Source: an uncultured Odoribacter sp.
GTDB lineage: Bacteria; Bacteroidota; Bacteroidia; Bacteroidales; Marinifilaceae
Direction: 5' to 3'
Length of the DNA: 11,200 nt
Assembly: GCA_910578105.1 (NCBI GenBank)
Contig: CAJTPD010000018.1
Span: 1 to 11,200, forward strand
In this document: positions 1 to 6,165 of the stretch, piece by piece
How the letters are laid out: each line of letters opens with the position of its first letter
How positions within the stretch are numbered: position 1 is the stretch's first letter
Made by a program: the position numbers and the translations under genes
The notes under the pieces: generated by a model
Databases searched by the model: none
What the model saw: only the letters and a program-made list of their open reading frames with translations
Told to the model about the DNA's origin: nothing

Positions 1-479
1 GAGATTTTTTCTCGTTGCGCCTTGTGGAGATTGTATTTTTCCTCCAGCTCGGTGGTAATTTTCTTGCTGCGACGAAATAAAAAGTCCTGATTGAGCCTCT
101 TGCCCTGCTCGTTGACATTGACTGTCACTATATGGATATGGTGGCGGTCAATATCCATGTGCTTGTAAATTATGTAGGGCTGTTCTCCGAAGCCGAGTTT
201 TTCCAGATACTCGCGGGCAAGAATTTCATACTGCTGCTCCGTCAATTTATCGTCGGGGTGAGGATTTAGGGAGATATGCAGCACCGGCTTTTTTGTCCTG
301 CCCATTTTCGGCATGAAAAGATTGAAATTCTCCACCATGCGGGCGATGTCAATATTCCCGTCTGCCGGAAGAATTATCTTGTTCGCTCCAAGCACACGGC
401 CCTCGTCACGGTTCATCTTCATGCCGTTGTATGACAACGCCCCGTAGAGCGATGAGCCTATCGAGATTTTAGCGACCAT
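1..479 (-). CDS. mobB: MobB-type relaxase, N-terminal part (cut by window edge)
   Basis: This is the DNA-nicking relaxase that starts conjugative transfer by cutting one strand at oriT and staying bound to it. The minus-strand frame is open from an ATG at 479 to the window edge, giving about 159 residues. The N-terminus begins MVAKISIGSSLYGALSYNG, the form typical of Bacteroidales mobilization relaxases. The segment DIDRHHIHIVTVNVN carries the HUH-type metal-binding histidine motif (H-H-x-H) of MOBP relaxases, followed by NQDFLFRRSKK. The catalytic tyrosine is expected near the N-terminus, where SLYGALSY offers two candidates. The start overlaps the end of the accessory gene to its right by 22 bases, so the two are probably translationally coupled. 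The name mobB follows CTnDOT usage. The rest of the protein lies outside the window, so intactness cannot be judged. Confidence 0.88.
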   Translation of the reverse strand, partial: MVAKISIGSSLYGALSYNGMKMNRDEGRVLGANKIILPADGNIDIARMVENFNLFMPKMGRTKKPVLHISLNPHPDDKLTEQQYEILAREYLEKLGFGEQPYIIYKHMDIDRHHIHIVTVNVNEQGKRLNQDFLFRRSKKITTELEEKYNLHKAQREKI

Positions 480-883
480 TGCTGCTCGAATTTTTCCGAC
501 AACGACATCACCTGCGACATGACACCTATCATCTCAATAGTGGCTTTCTCCAACTTGTAGAGATGTGTCATCGCTTTTTTCTCGGTGAAATTCTCCCTGA
601 GGGTTCTGACTGTAAGGTCGTAATTTACCCCGATTGTGCGGTATTGGGCGAAAAACTCCGAAAGCTTTGCGCAGTAAACCGCAAGAGATTTGTCGGCGAC
701 AAGCACCTTGAATGGCTTGCCAAAGATGAGCTGCTTGATGAAAGTGGCCTTTACGGTCGCGTTGGCTTTCTCCATCATTCTGGTGAGTTCATCCCATTCG
801 AGATCGTCAAAGCTGACTTTGACATGGTGGCTGCACTTGTTGGCAACCGGCGGTCGCCCGCCTTTACAAAATAGATTTGTCAT
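458..883 (-). CDS. mobA: MobA-like mobilization accessory protein (relaxosome)
   Basis: This is a relaxosome accessory protein expected to bind oriT and recruit the relaxase. The call rests on position directly upstream of, and overlapping, the relaxase gene, and on the N-terminal KGGRPPVANK motif followed by a probable ribbon-helix-helix region (VKVSFDDLEWDELTRMMEKA, then TVKATFIKQLIFG). This is the usual pattern of MobA/MobC-type proteins. The C-terminal half (NYDLTVRTLRENFTEKKA and onward) is helical. The frame stays open to 982, but the only starts beyond 883 are non-ATG, and the extra 33 residues would run through a hairpin-rich stretch. The ATG at 881-883 gives 141 residues with GGRP near the start, as is normal for the family. 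Confidence is high for the role and moderate for the start. Confidence 0.8.
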   Translation of the reverse strand: MTNLFCKGGRPPVANKCSHHVKVSFDDLEWDELTRMMEKANATVKATFIKQLIFGKPFKVLVADKSLAVYCAKLSEFFAQYRTIGVNYDLTVRTLRENFTEKKAMTHLYKLEKATIEMIGVMSQVMSLSEKFEQQWSLKSR

Positions 884-919
884 AAAAGTGTGGATTAAAG
901 TGGTGGTGCATCGCGGAGC

Positions 920-1048
920 CTCTGCCAACCGCAGGTTTGGAATTGGGATGTCCGACTTTGGAGGACAGCCTCCACATAGCAAGGTTGTTTCGTGGGAACC
1001 TGAGTTACCCGAAACCTTTTGGGGAACCCAAAAGACACCTTGCTATGT
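920..1048. other. candidate origin of transfer (oriT) with clustered inverted repeats
   Basis: The non-coding stretch just upstream of the accessory gene is packed with inverted repeats. These are CTGC/GCAG at 922-934; TGGAGG/CCTCCA at 959-974 with a 4-base loop; a perfect 12-bp pair ACATAGCAAGGT (974-985) and ACCTTGCTATGT (1037-1048); inside that pair GTTTC/GAAAC at 987-1015; and a 19-bp palindrome CTTTTGGG-GAA-CCCAAAAG at 1016-1034. An oriT is normally found beside the mob genes and contains inverted repeats next to the nick site. Its position between the mob genes and the oppositely directed transfer-type gene supports this. The nick site itself is not identified. Confidence 0.55.
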
Positions 1049-1070
1049 ACCGACGTACATCTTACCTATT

Positions 1071-1153
1071 ATGAAATAAGGAATTATGCCCGTCATGACA
1101 GCCCGGTTTGCCATAAGGTTGTACTATTATAGTACAACAACGCCTTATTTCAT
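1071..1153. repeat. nested palindromes, possible operator or recombination site
   Basis: A perfect 11-bp inverted pair ATGAAATAAGG (1071-1081) and CCTTATTTCAT (1143-1153) encloses a perfect 21-bp odd palindrome at 1118-1138. The palindrome has arms GTTGTACTAT and ATAGTACAAC around a central T. Neither element lies in a convincing gene. The 21-bp palindrome has the size of a dimeric regulator site. The outer pair could fold the segment into a cruciform or RNA hairpin. The function is not established. Confidence 0.5.
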
Positions 1154-1234
1154 GCCTGCGGAGGGTGTTCAGCCCCTCGTTGCTTATATAAAGTTACGGA
1201 AATTTCTCGGCAATTACAAACGACGAGAAAAAAT

Positions 1235-1462
1235 ATGAGCGAAAATCCGATGCTTTATGCCGGGGTTGGAGAGCCAATTACTGGCAACAAGAAAAAACTT
1301 TGCCCCGGAAATGTTAAAAAATCAGCCCGATTTTCGGGAAATCCGGGGAAAAATGGGGAAAAACGTGGACATAGCCGGACATACTTGGACATGATTGAAT
1401 TAGCTGTAAAAAATACCATGAAACTTTTTGAAAATTTTTTTGTATCTTTATATAGAGATTGA
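1235..1462 (+). CDS. doubtful small ORF, 75 aa
   Basis: An ATG-started frame of 75 residues (MSENPMLYAGVGEPITGN...) follows the A-rich leader GACGAGAAAAAAT. I recognise no family. The middle is basic and Gly/Asn/Lys-rich (NPGKNGEKRGHSRTYLD), and that part is simply the translation of the 10-bp phased repeat array at 1335-1394. This argues that the frame is incidental and the DNA is regulatory. No clear TAnnTTTG element lies at the right distance. If it is real, it would be a small basic protein encoded divergently from the mob genes. It is listed only so that the stretch is not left blank. Confidence 0.2.
   Translation: MSENPMLYAGVGEPITGNKKKLCPGNVKKSARFSGNPGKNGEKRGHSRTYLDMIELAVKNTMKLFENFFVSLYRD
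1335..1394. repeat. six 10-bp phased GGA repeats (iteron-like)
   Basis: Six consecutive 10-base units share GGA at the same place in each: CGGGAAATCC (1335), GGGGAAAAAT (1345), GGGGAAAAAC (1355), GTGGACATAG (1365), CCGGACATAC (1375) and TTGGACATGA (1385). The last three contain GGACAT exactly 10 bases apart, about one helical turn. Such phasing places the same contact on one face of the DNA and is typical of iterons and cooperative binding sites. A further GGA in the same phase lies at 1307. Confidence 0.55.
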
Positions 1463-2032
1463 CGGATACTACTGCCTTCAAGGAGTTCAAATTACAGACA
1501 CTATTAAGGAACTATCCAACGAACCGCAGTAATGTTTATAGATCTTACCGGAGTACATTGGAAATTCTAATGGATAAATATGATAAAGGAATATACCATA
1601 TCCTTTTGCAGAGTTCAATCCTTAGTATTTATAATAGAACTGCTTGCATTACGACATTTGTATTATCCTTAATGGTCATCTATCCAAAGGAATAACCAAA
1701 GTGCATAAGGAATAATATACTTACTATCTATAGTAACTTCATGGCTATACAGCCATAGATATATAGATAGAGAACTACCACTTAATCCCAAAACAATTAA
1801 AGAATTATGACTATGACACGACGATATCCAACCCCGGCTTGATTAGCCGATGCCCTCCCGACAGCGGAGGAAGGTCGCCCATAAGCGACGGAGAAAGCTG
1901 TACCCTATACCAAGCATTAGACGATGCCGGCAATGCGTTCTGTCGATAGAAGCCCGGTCTATCCGTGTCAGAATATACGCTGACGGCTACCGCTATGTCC
2001 TTATCCAACCATCAACCCTTAAACAATGCACT
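1395..2032. other. intergenic stretch without a convincing gene
   Basis: About 640 bases separate the phased repeats from the DUF3408 gene. From 1425 to about 1810 the DNA is AT-rich. It holds a run of T with TATCTTTA at 1443-1450, a one-mismatch match to the Bacteroidetes -7 element. It also holds a 78-codon frame from a TTG at 1459, which I do not believe is a gene, and a hairpin at 1724-1770. From about 1820 the DNA becomes GC-richer and reads like decayed coding sequence with stops in two of three forward frames. In CTnDOT-like elements a ParA-type traA gene precedes the DUF3408 gene, but no Walker motif is visible here. Confidence 0.4.
1724..1770. repeat. two-tier stem-loop
   Basis: The outer stem CTATCTATA (1724-1732) pairs perfectly with TATAGATAG (1762-1770). 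The inner stem ATGGCT (1741-1746) pairs with AGCCAT (1751-1756) around the loop ATAC. No T-run follows, so this is not a standard terminator. It lies in the AT-rich gap upstream of the DUF3408 gene. Confidence 0.45.
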
Positions 2033-2467
2033 ATGGCCAAAGTATATGAGTCCGATATCGACCCAGATGAATTCATCCGCTCGTTCCGTGATGATCCGTC
2101 CGGAATATCTTCAATGAAAAAGAAATCCACAGAGGAAAAAACATCTGAAAATCCGCAGTCGGAGGTCAAGGCACAACCGACTGAAAGGAAAACAGAACCG
2201 CCAAAGCCCGCTCCTGCAAACAAGACCACATCGGTTACCCCGGTTAATGCCGAAAGCGAGTATCGGCAGAAATACATAGCGAACACCGCATATCTGCGTC
2301 CGAAACTGCGTTTTCTGATGGTCGAAATCAATCCCGACTTCATTCAGAAAATCAAACGTATCATCTCCTACGAGAATGATTCGCCGTGTTCAATCAAATC
2401 GTTTGTCAACAACGTGCTGGCAGAACACTTCGAGCGATACGAGGCAATAATCAAGAAAAGGCTTTGA
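2033..2467 (+). CDS. DUF3408-family conjugative transfer protein
   Basis: This 144-residue protein is of the kind found at the start of Bacteroidales conjugative-transposon tra operons. The C-terminal half (about 75-144: YRQKYIANTAYLRPKLRFLM, then IQKIKRII and SIKSFVNNVLAEHFERYEAI) matches the pattern of DUF3408: a short strand, a helix-turn-helix-like core and the conserved xxFVNNVLxxHFxxY end. The N-terminal half begins MAKVYESDIDPDEFIRSFRDD and continues into a low-complexity Lys/Glu/Pro/Thr linker. The frame is open from 1850, but the preceding 61 codons are Arg-rich and unlike the family, while the ATG at 2033 gives the usual MAK start. The exact role is not known; DNA binding is a reasonable inference. 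It is read away from the mob genes, as in CTnDOT-like elements. Confidence 0.72.
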   Translation: MAKVYESDIDPDEFIRSFRDDPSGISSMKKKSTEEKTSENPQSEVKAQPTERKTEPPKPAPANKTTSVTPVNAESEYRQKYIANTAYLRPKLRFLMVEINPDFIQKIKRIISYENDSPCSIKSFVNNVLAEHFERYEAIIKKRL

Positions 2468-2751
2468 AAGCCCTCAAATCCCAACTTGCCGCCCTCGACC
2501 GCAAAATCACCGCCGACCTTGCTCCCACCCACGAAGTGCCGGGCGACCGCATGGGAGCCAACCATGAAACGATTGCCAATAATACCAATGGCGAGGAAAC
2601 CAAACCTACCGCTCCACATCAACAATCCGCCAACATCACACCACCGCAATCCACAGAGCAACAGGAAGACAAACCTTCTCTTGTGGCCGAATCAAGATAT
2701 CCATATCGGTTTTCTACAATGCACTTAACATATCATCATTTAGGGTCTTGA
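2464..2751 (+). CDS. unassigned ORF coupled to the DUF3408 gene, possibly truncated
   Basis: This frame overlaps the DUF3408 stop (a TTG at 2464 overlapping TGA at 2465) and runs about 95 codons. An upstream GTG at 2386 would need 26 codons inside the DUF3408 gene. The start LKALKSQLAALDRKITADLAP is a good amphipathic helix. It is followed by a Thr/Pro/Gln/Asn-rich region (GEETKPTAPHQQSANITPP). The last 20 or so codons look unlike the rest, as if the original gene has been joined to foreign sequence near 2700. I recognise no family. The tight overlap suggests it once belonged to the same operon. It may be the beginning of a longer transfer gene broken by the arrival of the cargo that follows. 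Confidence 0.4.
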   Translation: MKALKSQLAALDRKITADLAPTHEVPGDRMGANHETIANNTNGEETKPTAPHQQSANITPPQSTEQQEDKPSLVAESRYPYRFSTMHLTYHHLGS

Positions 2752-2759
2752 ACCCACGC

Positions 2760-2788
2760 GGGCAGATTGACTATATTCCAATCTGCCC
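2760..2788. terminator. 10-bp stem-loop after the transfer-gene remnant
   Basis: GGGCAGATTG (2760-2769) pairs perfectly with CAATCTGCCC (2779-2788) around a 9-base loop. It sits between the end of the transfer-type genes and the promoter of the AraC gene, so termination is plausible. No T-run follows on either strand, so it could equally be a site left by recombination. Confidence 0.4.
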
Positions 2789-2890
2789 ACTCAACTATAT
2801 TAAATCTCAAAATTTAATAAGAAAGTGGTTTTCGAAGAAAGCATATTAAAAGATGGCTATTTATGGTAACTGATTTCGTAATATATTGAG

Positions 2891-2898
2891 TAACTTTG
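2891..2898 (+). promoter_or_regulatory. -7 promoter element for the AraC/Fe-S operon
   Basis: TAACTTTG matches the Bacteroidetes -7 consensus TAnnTTTG exactly. No good TTTG lies about 19 bases upstream, so the -33 part is weak and an activator may be needed. The expected transcript start, near 2904, leaves a 10 to 16 base leader before the ATGs at 2914 and 2920. It also rules out the in-frame TTG at 2896, which lies inside the promoter. Confidence 0.6.
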
Positions 2899-2913
2899 CC
2901 ATTAATAATAGAA

Positions 2914-4044
2914 ATGACAATGATTCCAGATAAAAAGACCAAATACTGCCAAACGTGCGGAATACCCTTGGATATTGACTACAATAATCTTGGGGAAGAT
3001 GTGAATGTGGAATATTGCGACTATTGTTTGAAGCATGGTGTCAAGGGGTATGATTTCTCGATGGACTATCTGATTTATCTTTGGGGGCTTTTCCCCGAAG
3101 AATATTATAAAGAAGTAGGCATATATTATACTTCGTTGGAGATTAGAGAAGTAATGTCAAGGCGACTTCCACAAATAAAAAGATGGAAACAAAAAATCAA
3201 TACAGCCCACATACTATACGAACTTATTATTAGGGTACAAGAATACATAAACAGACATTTGTTTGATGACCTTAGTTTGGATGTGCTATCACAAACGGCT
3301 GGTATTTCAAAATACCATTTTCGTCGTGTTTTCAAAGCTGTATGTGGTGAGAATATCGGACTGTATATTCAACGGTTAAGATTGGAATATATCGCGTTCA
3401 AGTTAATATCCACCAATATAAGTGTTTCAGAATTACTGTGCCAGATAAACTATCAAAACAAGCATACACTTTCAAGAGCGTTCAAGAATTATTTCAAATG
3501 TACCATACCCGAATTTCGCAAACAGAACTCCAATGCTAACCCGGAAGGGATGTATCCTGTGCAAATTGTTCCTTGCATTGAAAAAGTCGCTTCCGTTCGT
3601 ATTGCCTGTTTGAAACTGGAATGGACAGAGCATCTAAATCATGATTTTTCGGTATTGTGGAAACAGGTTCTGCGTCTTGCTGAAAATTGCGGTTTACACT
3701 CATGTAGTTGTAAATATATAAGCCTTACATTGGATTGTCCGCTAATATCTTCGGAAGAACAAACCCGTTTCATGGTGGGTATAACCGTTCCAAAATCATT
3801 TGACATCCCCAATGGATTTTCTGTTTATGAAATAGAAGCCGGAGAATATGCAGTGTTTCAGTTCAAGGGATTATATCATGAACTGAACAGGGTGTACCGT
3901 TACATATATCTTGATTGGTTGCCAACAAGTGGATATACGTTACGAGAGCCTTATACATTTGAAACTTATCTCAATACGCCAGAAAAGACTCCTCTTTCGG
4001 AGTTGAGAACGGATATTTATATCCCAATTATGCAAAAAAATTAA
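2914..4044 (+). CDS. AraC-family regulator: zinc ribbon, HTH_18 and GyrI-like ligand domain
   Basis: This is a transcriptional regulator of 376 residues built from three parts. Residues about 11-50 form a putative zinc ribbon (YCQTCGIPLD, then YCDYC; cysteines 12, 15, 35 and 38) of the kind that often precedes a short helical tail. Residues about 100-203 are an AraC/XylS double helix-turn-helix: LSLDVLSQTAGISKYHFRRV is the first unit and ISVSELLCQINYQNKHTLSR the second, ending in FKCTIPEFRK. Residues about 215-376 resemble the GyrI/AraC effector-binding fold, with ...PNGFSVYEIEAGEYAVFQFKG and the C-terminal ELRTDIYIPI strand. Such regulators sense small hydrophobic ligands. The stop overlaps the next start as TAATG, so the Fe-S protein is made from the same message. 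The effector is unknown. Confidence 0.85.
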   Translation: MTMIPDKKTKYCQTCGIPLDIDYNNLGEDVNVEYCDYCLKHGVKGYDFSMDYLIYLWGLFPEEYYKEVGIYYTSLEIREVMSRRLPQIKRWKQKINTAHILYELIIRVQEYINRHLFDDLSLDVLSQTAGISKYHFRRVFKAVCGENIGLYIQRLRLEYIAFKLISTNISVSELLCQINYQNKHTLSRAFKNYFKCTIPEFRKQNSNANPEGMYPVQIVPCIEKVASVRIACLKLEWTEHLNHDFSVLWKQVLRLAENCGLHSCSCKYISLTLDCPLISSEEQTRFMVGITVPKSFDIPNGFSVYEIEAGEYAVFQFKGLYHELNRVYRYIYLDWLPTSGYTLREPYTFETYLNTPEKTPLSELRTDIYIPIMQKN

Positions 4045-4727
4045 TGAATGTCTTGAATTGGGAAATAGAACAACTGCTGAGAAACGAAAATGCCGATTTC
4101 GTTCATTTCGTGGATATATCCATGCTAAATGTACGACAAAACCGGGGTCTTCCGTATGCCATACTTGTAGGATTGGTTATTAATCCGCAATTTATCAAAA
4201 CTGTGCATGGAGACCCCAATTATGTGCATACAATTAACGATGAGTATGCTCAGACTGAACAAAGAGTAGGATTAATCTCGGACAAACTTGCAAGTTGGCT
4301 TATAAGAAAAGGTTATATAGCATTGTCACAGTCAGATAATGCCCTATTAGTCGAGAACACATTTGATTTCACAACAAAAACATCCGTTTTGCCACATAAG
4401 ACTATTGCGGTACTTAGTGGTATTGGCTATATCGGTAAAAACAATCTGTTTATCACGACTGAATATGGTGCAGCACAATGTCTTGGCACAGTCTTGACAA
4501 ATGCCCCATTATCAATAGTAAAACGCCATATTAAATCGCCGCAGTGCGGTAAATGCAATATATGCAAGGATGTATGTCCACAAAGAGTATTGAATGGCGT
4601 GTGTTGGGACATAAATGTTTCAAGGGATGATATCGTAAATGTTTACGACTGTGTTACTTGTTTGAAATGTTTGGTTTATTGCCATAAAACACAGGCGTAT
4701 CTGAAACGCGCAATAAAGCAAGATTAA
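4044..4727 (+). CDS. QueG-like double 4Fe-4S protein (short epoxyqueuosine reductase relative)
   Basis: This 227-residue cytoplasmic redox protein resembles the core of epoxyqueuosine reductase (QueG), which uses cobalamin and two 4Fe-4S clusters. The evidence is GIGYIGKNNLFIT (126-138), equivalent to the QueG GWIGKN motif, and two cysteine clusters: CGKCNICKDVCP (C168, C171, C174, C178) and CVTCLKCLVYC (C203, C206, C209, C213). Full QueG is well over 300 residues and ends in a HEAT-like tRNA-binding region. This protein stops soon after the second cluster, so a tRNA substrate is doubtful. It is coupled to the AraC gene by a one-base overlap, which suggests the regulator's ligand is the substrate or a related compound. 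It could instead be an electron carrier or a reductive enzyme acting on a xenobiotic. Confidence 0.8.
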   Translation: MNVLNWEIEQLLRNENADFVHFVDISMLNVRQNRGLPYAILVGLVINPQFIKTVHGDPNYVHTINDEYAQTEQRVGLISDKLASWLIRKGYIALSQSDNALLVENTFDFTTKTSVLPHKTIAVLSGIGYIGKNNLFITTEYGAAQCLGTVLTNAPLSIVKRHIKSPQCGKCNICKDVCPQRVLNGVCWDINVSRDDIVNVYDCVTCLKCLVYCHKTQAYLKRAIKQD

Positions 4728-4787
4728 GTGATAGACAGGTAATATTGTTCCGACCTCAGTAATCTTATAGCTACAAAAAATTAGTCT

Positions 4788-4806
4788 ATCGGCAATCATT
4801 GTCGAT
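4788..4806. promoter_or_regulatory. near-perfect 19-bp palindrome, candidate operator
   Basis: ATCGGCAATCATTGTCGAT is an odd palindrome around the central C with a single mismatched pair. It lies 53 bases before the start of the NtrC-like gene, in the 132-base gap after the Fe-S gene. A second, looser pair, GATAGAC (4730-4736) and GTCTATC (4784-4790), overlaps its left edge. No clear TAnnTTTG element was found in this gap. A dimeric regulator site is the simplest reading. Confidence 0.4.
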
Positions 4807-4859
4807 GGAGATTGGCAAAATAAGAATCATAAATCATATTATTAACCAAGAACAACGCT

Positions 4860-6134
4860 ATGAACAAAGTTCTAATTGTTGATGCGTCATCTTCCGATAG
4901 TCGGATTATGGCTGGCTTGCTCACGAAAGCCGGCTATGACCCTATAACGGCGGAGGACTTTGACGCAGCAAAGAAAGCGGTGGCAAAACTGCCACCGGGT
5001 GCTGTTGTTGTCGCGGCGATGAAATTCGTCCGTGGCACAGCGCAGGAGTTAATCAACTGGCAGAAGACAGAGGGATACGGATTCCCCGTAATCGCCATAG
5101 TGGACAATCTCAACCCATTGGATATTGCCGATGTGATGAAAGATGGCGGTGCCGTCAACATCATTCAGCGTCCGGCAATGGACAAGCAGCTTGTCGAAAC
5201 AGTGGGCAGGTATGCAAGACCTGGCAGAACAATGCTGTTGCTTCCTGACGAGCTTATACCACGCAAAAGTGAGGCATTTGCCGGGATTGAAAGGGCAATA
5301 AGAAATATTGCCGCGACGGACGTCAATGCCGTCATTTTCGGCGAATGCGGCTCTGGAAAAGAGCAGATTGCAAAAGAGATTTACAGGCTAAGTTCACGGT
5401 CACAAAAGCCATGCACCGTCATAGAAGCCGGCGGCGCGGCACTTGTGGGCAACCATGACCCTGCAAATCTGCGCAGCGAAGTGCTTAACCGTATGGAAGG
5501 ATACTTCAAGAAGGCTGACGGCGGTACGATCATAATCAAGAACGTGCAGTTGCTGACCTTCGAGAAACAATCGGTGCTTCTGCATATACTTGAAAACGAG
5601 CATCCGAATGTGAGGGTTATATGCACAGCAGACCCCGACCTGCGTCGTATGGTGTCTGAAAAGACGTTCCGCCCAAATCTGTTCTACATTCTACGACCGG
5701 TTGACATCACAGTGCCACCATTACGGGAGGTGACCGAAGACATCGTGCCGTTGTCAGACTATTTCCTGACACGTTATGCCCACAGCAGAGAACAGCACAG
5801 GAAAAAACTCGATGCCTCGGCAGTCAAAGCGTTGAAATTACACCCGTGGCCCGGCAACGTAAGAGAACTGAAAGATACCGTCCTCTATGCCGCCTTCCAT
5901 TCAAAAACCGATGTAATATCGGCAGCCGACCTCAATTTCAGCCAGTCGGAGCCGGATGCCGATGACAGCCTTGTTCTGCGCAAGCCGCAAAAAGACAAGG
6001 AGAAAATCATTGAGGCGTACCGTCGCAGTGGCTCTTGGACAGCGGCAGCGATGCTGCTCGGAATATCGGAACGTGCTCTGATAGAACAGCGTAAAAAACA
6101 CGGCATCGGTAAGAAGGGCGAGCCGGAGGTTTGA
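4860..6134 (+). CDS. degenerate NtrC/RteB-type response regulator lacking GAFTGA
   Basis: This 424-residue protein has the architecture of a sigma-54 activator: receiver (1-120), AAA+ (135-310) and Fis-type DNA-binding domain (about 380-415, IIEAYRRSGSWTAAAMLLGI). Walker A is intact (GECGSGKE, 161-168), as is the WPGNVREL motif (330-337). Key parts are missing. The receiver has AVVVAAMK where the phosphorylated Asp should be, and R104 replaces the conserved Lys. The GAFTGA loop that touches sigma-54 is deleted: EVLNRMEGYFKKADGGT runs straight on. Walker B reads GGTIIIKNVQ, so the Asp-Glu pair is Lys-Asn. The frame is full length, so it is probably not a pseudogene but a phosphorylation-independent regulator that does not use sigma-54. 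CTnDOT's RteB has the same domain order, so a role in element control is possible. Confidence 0.82.
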   Translation: MNKVLIVDASSSDSRIMAGLLTKAGYDPITAEDFDAAKKAVAKLPPGAVVVAAMKFVRGTAQELINWQKTEGYGFPVIAIVDNLNPLDIADVMKDGGAVNIIQRPAMDKQLVETVGRYARPGRTMLLLPDELIPRKSEAFAGIERAIRNIAATDVNAVIFGECGSGKEQIAKEIYRLSSRSQKPCTVIEAGGAALVGNHDPANLRSEVLNRMEGYFKKADGGTIIIKNVQLLTFEKQSVLLHILENEHPNVRVICTADPDLRRMVSEKTFRPNLFYILRPVDITVPPLREVTEDIVPLSDYFLTRYAHSREQHRKKLDASAVKALKLHPWPGNVRELKDTVLYAAFHSKTDVISAADLNFSQSEPDADDSLVLRKPQKDKEKIIEAYRRSGSWTAAAMLLGISERALIEQRKKHGIGKKGEPEV

Positions 6135-6160
6135 CAGCTCACCAAAAATCACTAACTTTG
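6130..6160 (+). promoter_or_regulatory. complete Bacteroidetes promoter driving the structured RNA
   Basis: TTTG at 6130-6133 and TAACTTTG at 6153-6160 are separated by exactly 19 bases, matching both parts of the primary-sigma promoter consensus (TTTG, N19, TAnnTTTG). The -33 part overlaps the stop codon of the NtrC-like gene. The expected start near 6166 leads into about 470 bases with no credible gene of its own before hicB, the first part of which is highly structured. Confidence 0.75.
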
Positions 6161-6165
6161 CAATG

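Noticed and set aside
479..874. Plus-strand frame of 131 codons opposite the mobilization accessory gene
   Set aside because: It lies wholly antisense to a recognisable MobA-like gene and shows no family motif.
884..982. Extension of the accessory protein to a TTG at 982
   Set aside because: The extra 33 residues are the translation of inverted repeats, and the ATG at 883 gives the normal family N-terminus.
690..1079. Plus-strand frame of 129 codons covering the mob gene start and the hairpin cluster
   Set aside because: It runs across the oriT-like inverted repeats and is antisense to the accessory gene; the translation has no coherent domain.
1335..1394. CRISPR array
   Set aside because: The units are 10 bases long, contiguous and without spacers, and no cas gene is present.
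1459..1695. 78-codon frame from a TTG in AT-rich DNA
   Set aside because: Rare start, no recognisable motif and no coupling to a neighbour; the frame is probably open by chance.
1811..2008. Minus-strand frame of 65 codons upstream of the DUF3408 gene
   Set aside because: No motif and no promoter. The GC-rich stretch more likely reflects decayed coding DNA on the plus strand.
2740..2790. Possible tRNA end on the minus strand (a GGGTTCAAGACCC T-loop-like string beside a hairpin)
   Set aside because: The T-stem has only about three pairs, the neighbouring stem is 10 bp with a 9-base loop, and no acceptor or D arm can be drawn.
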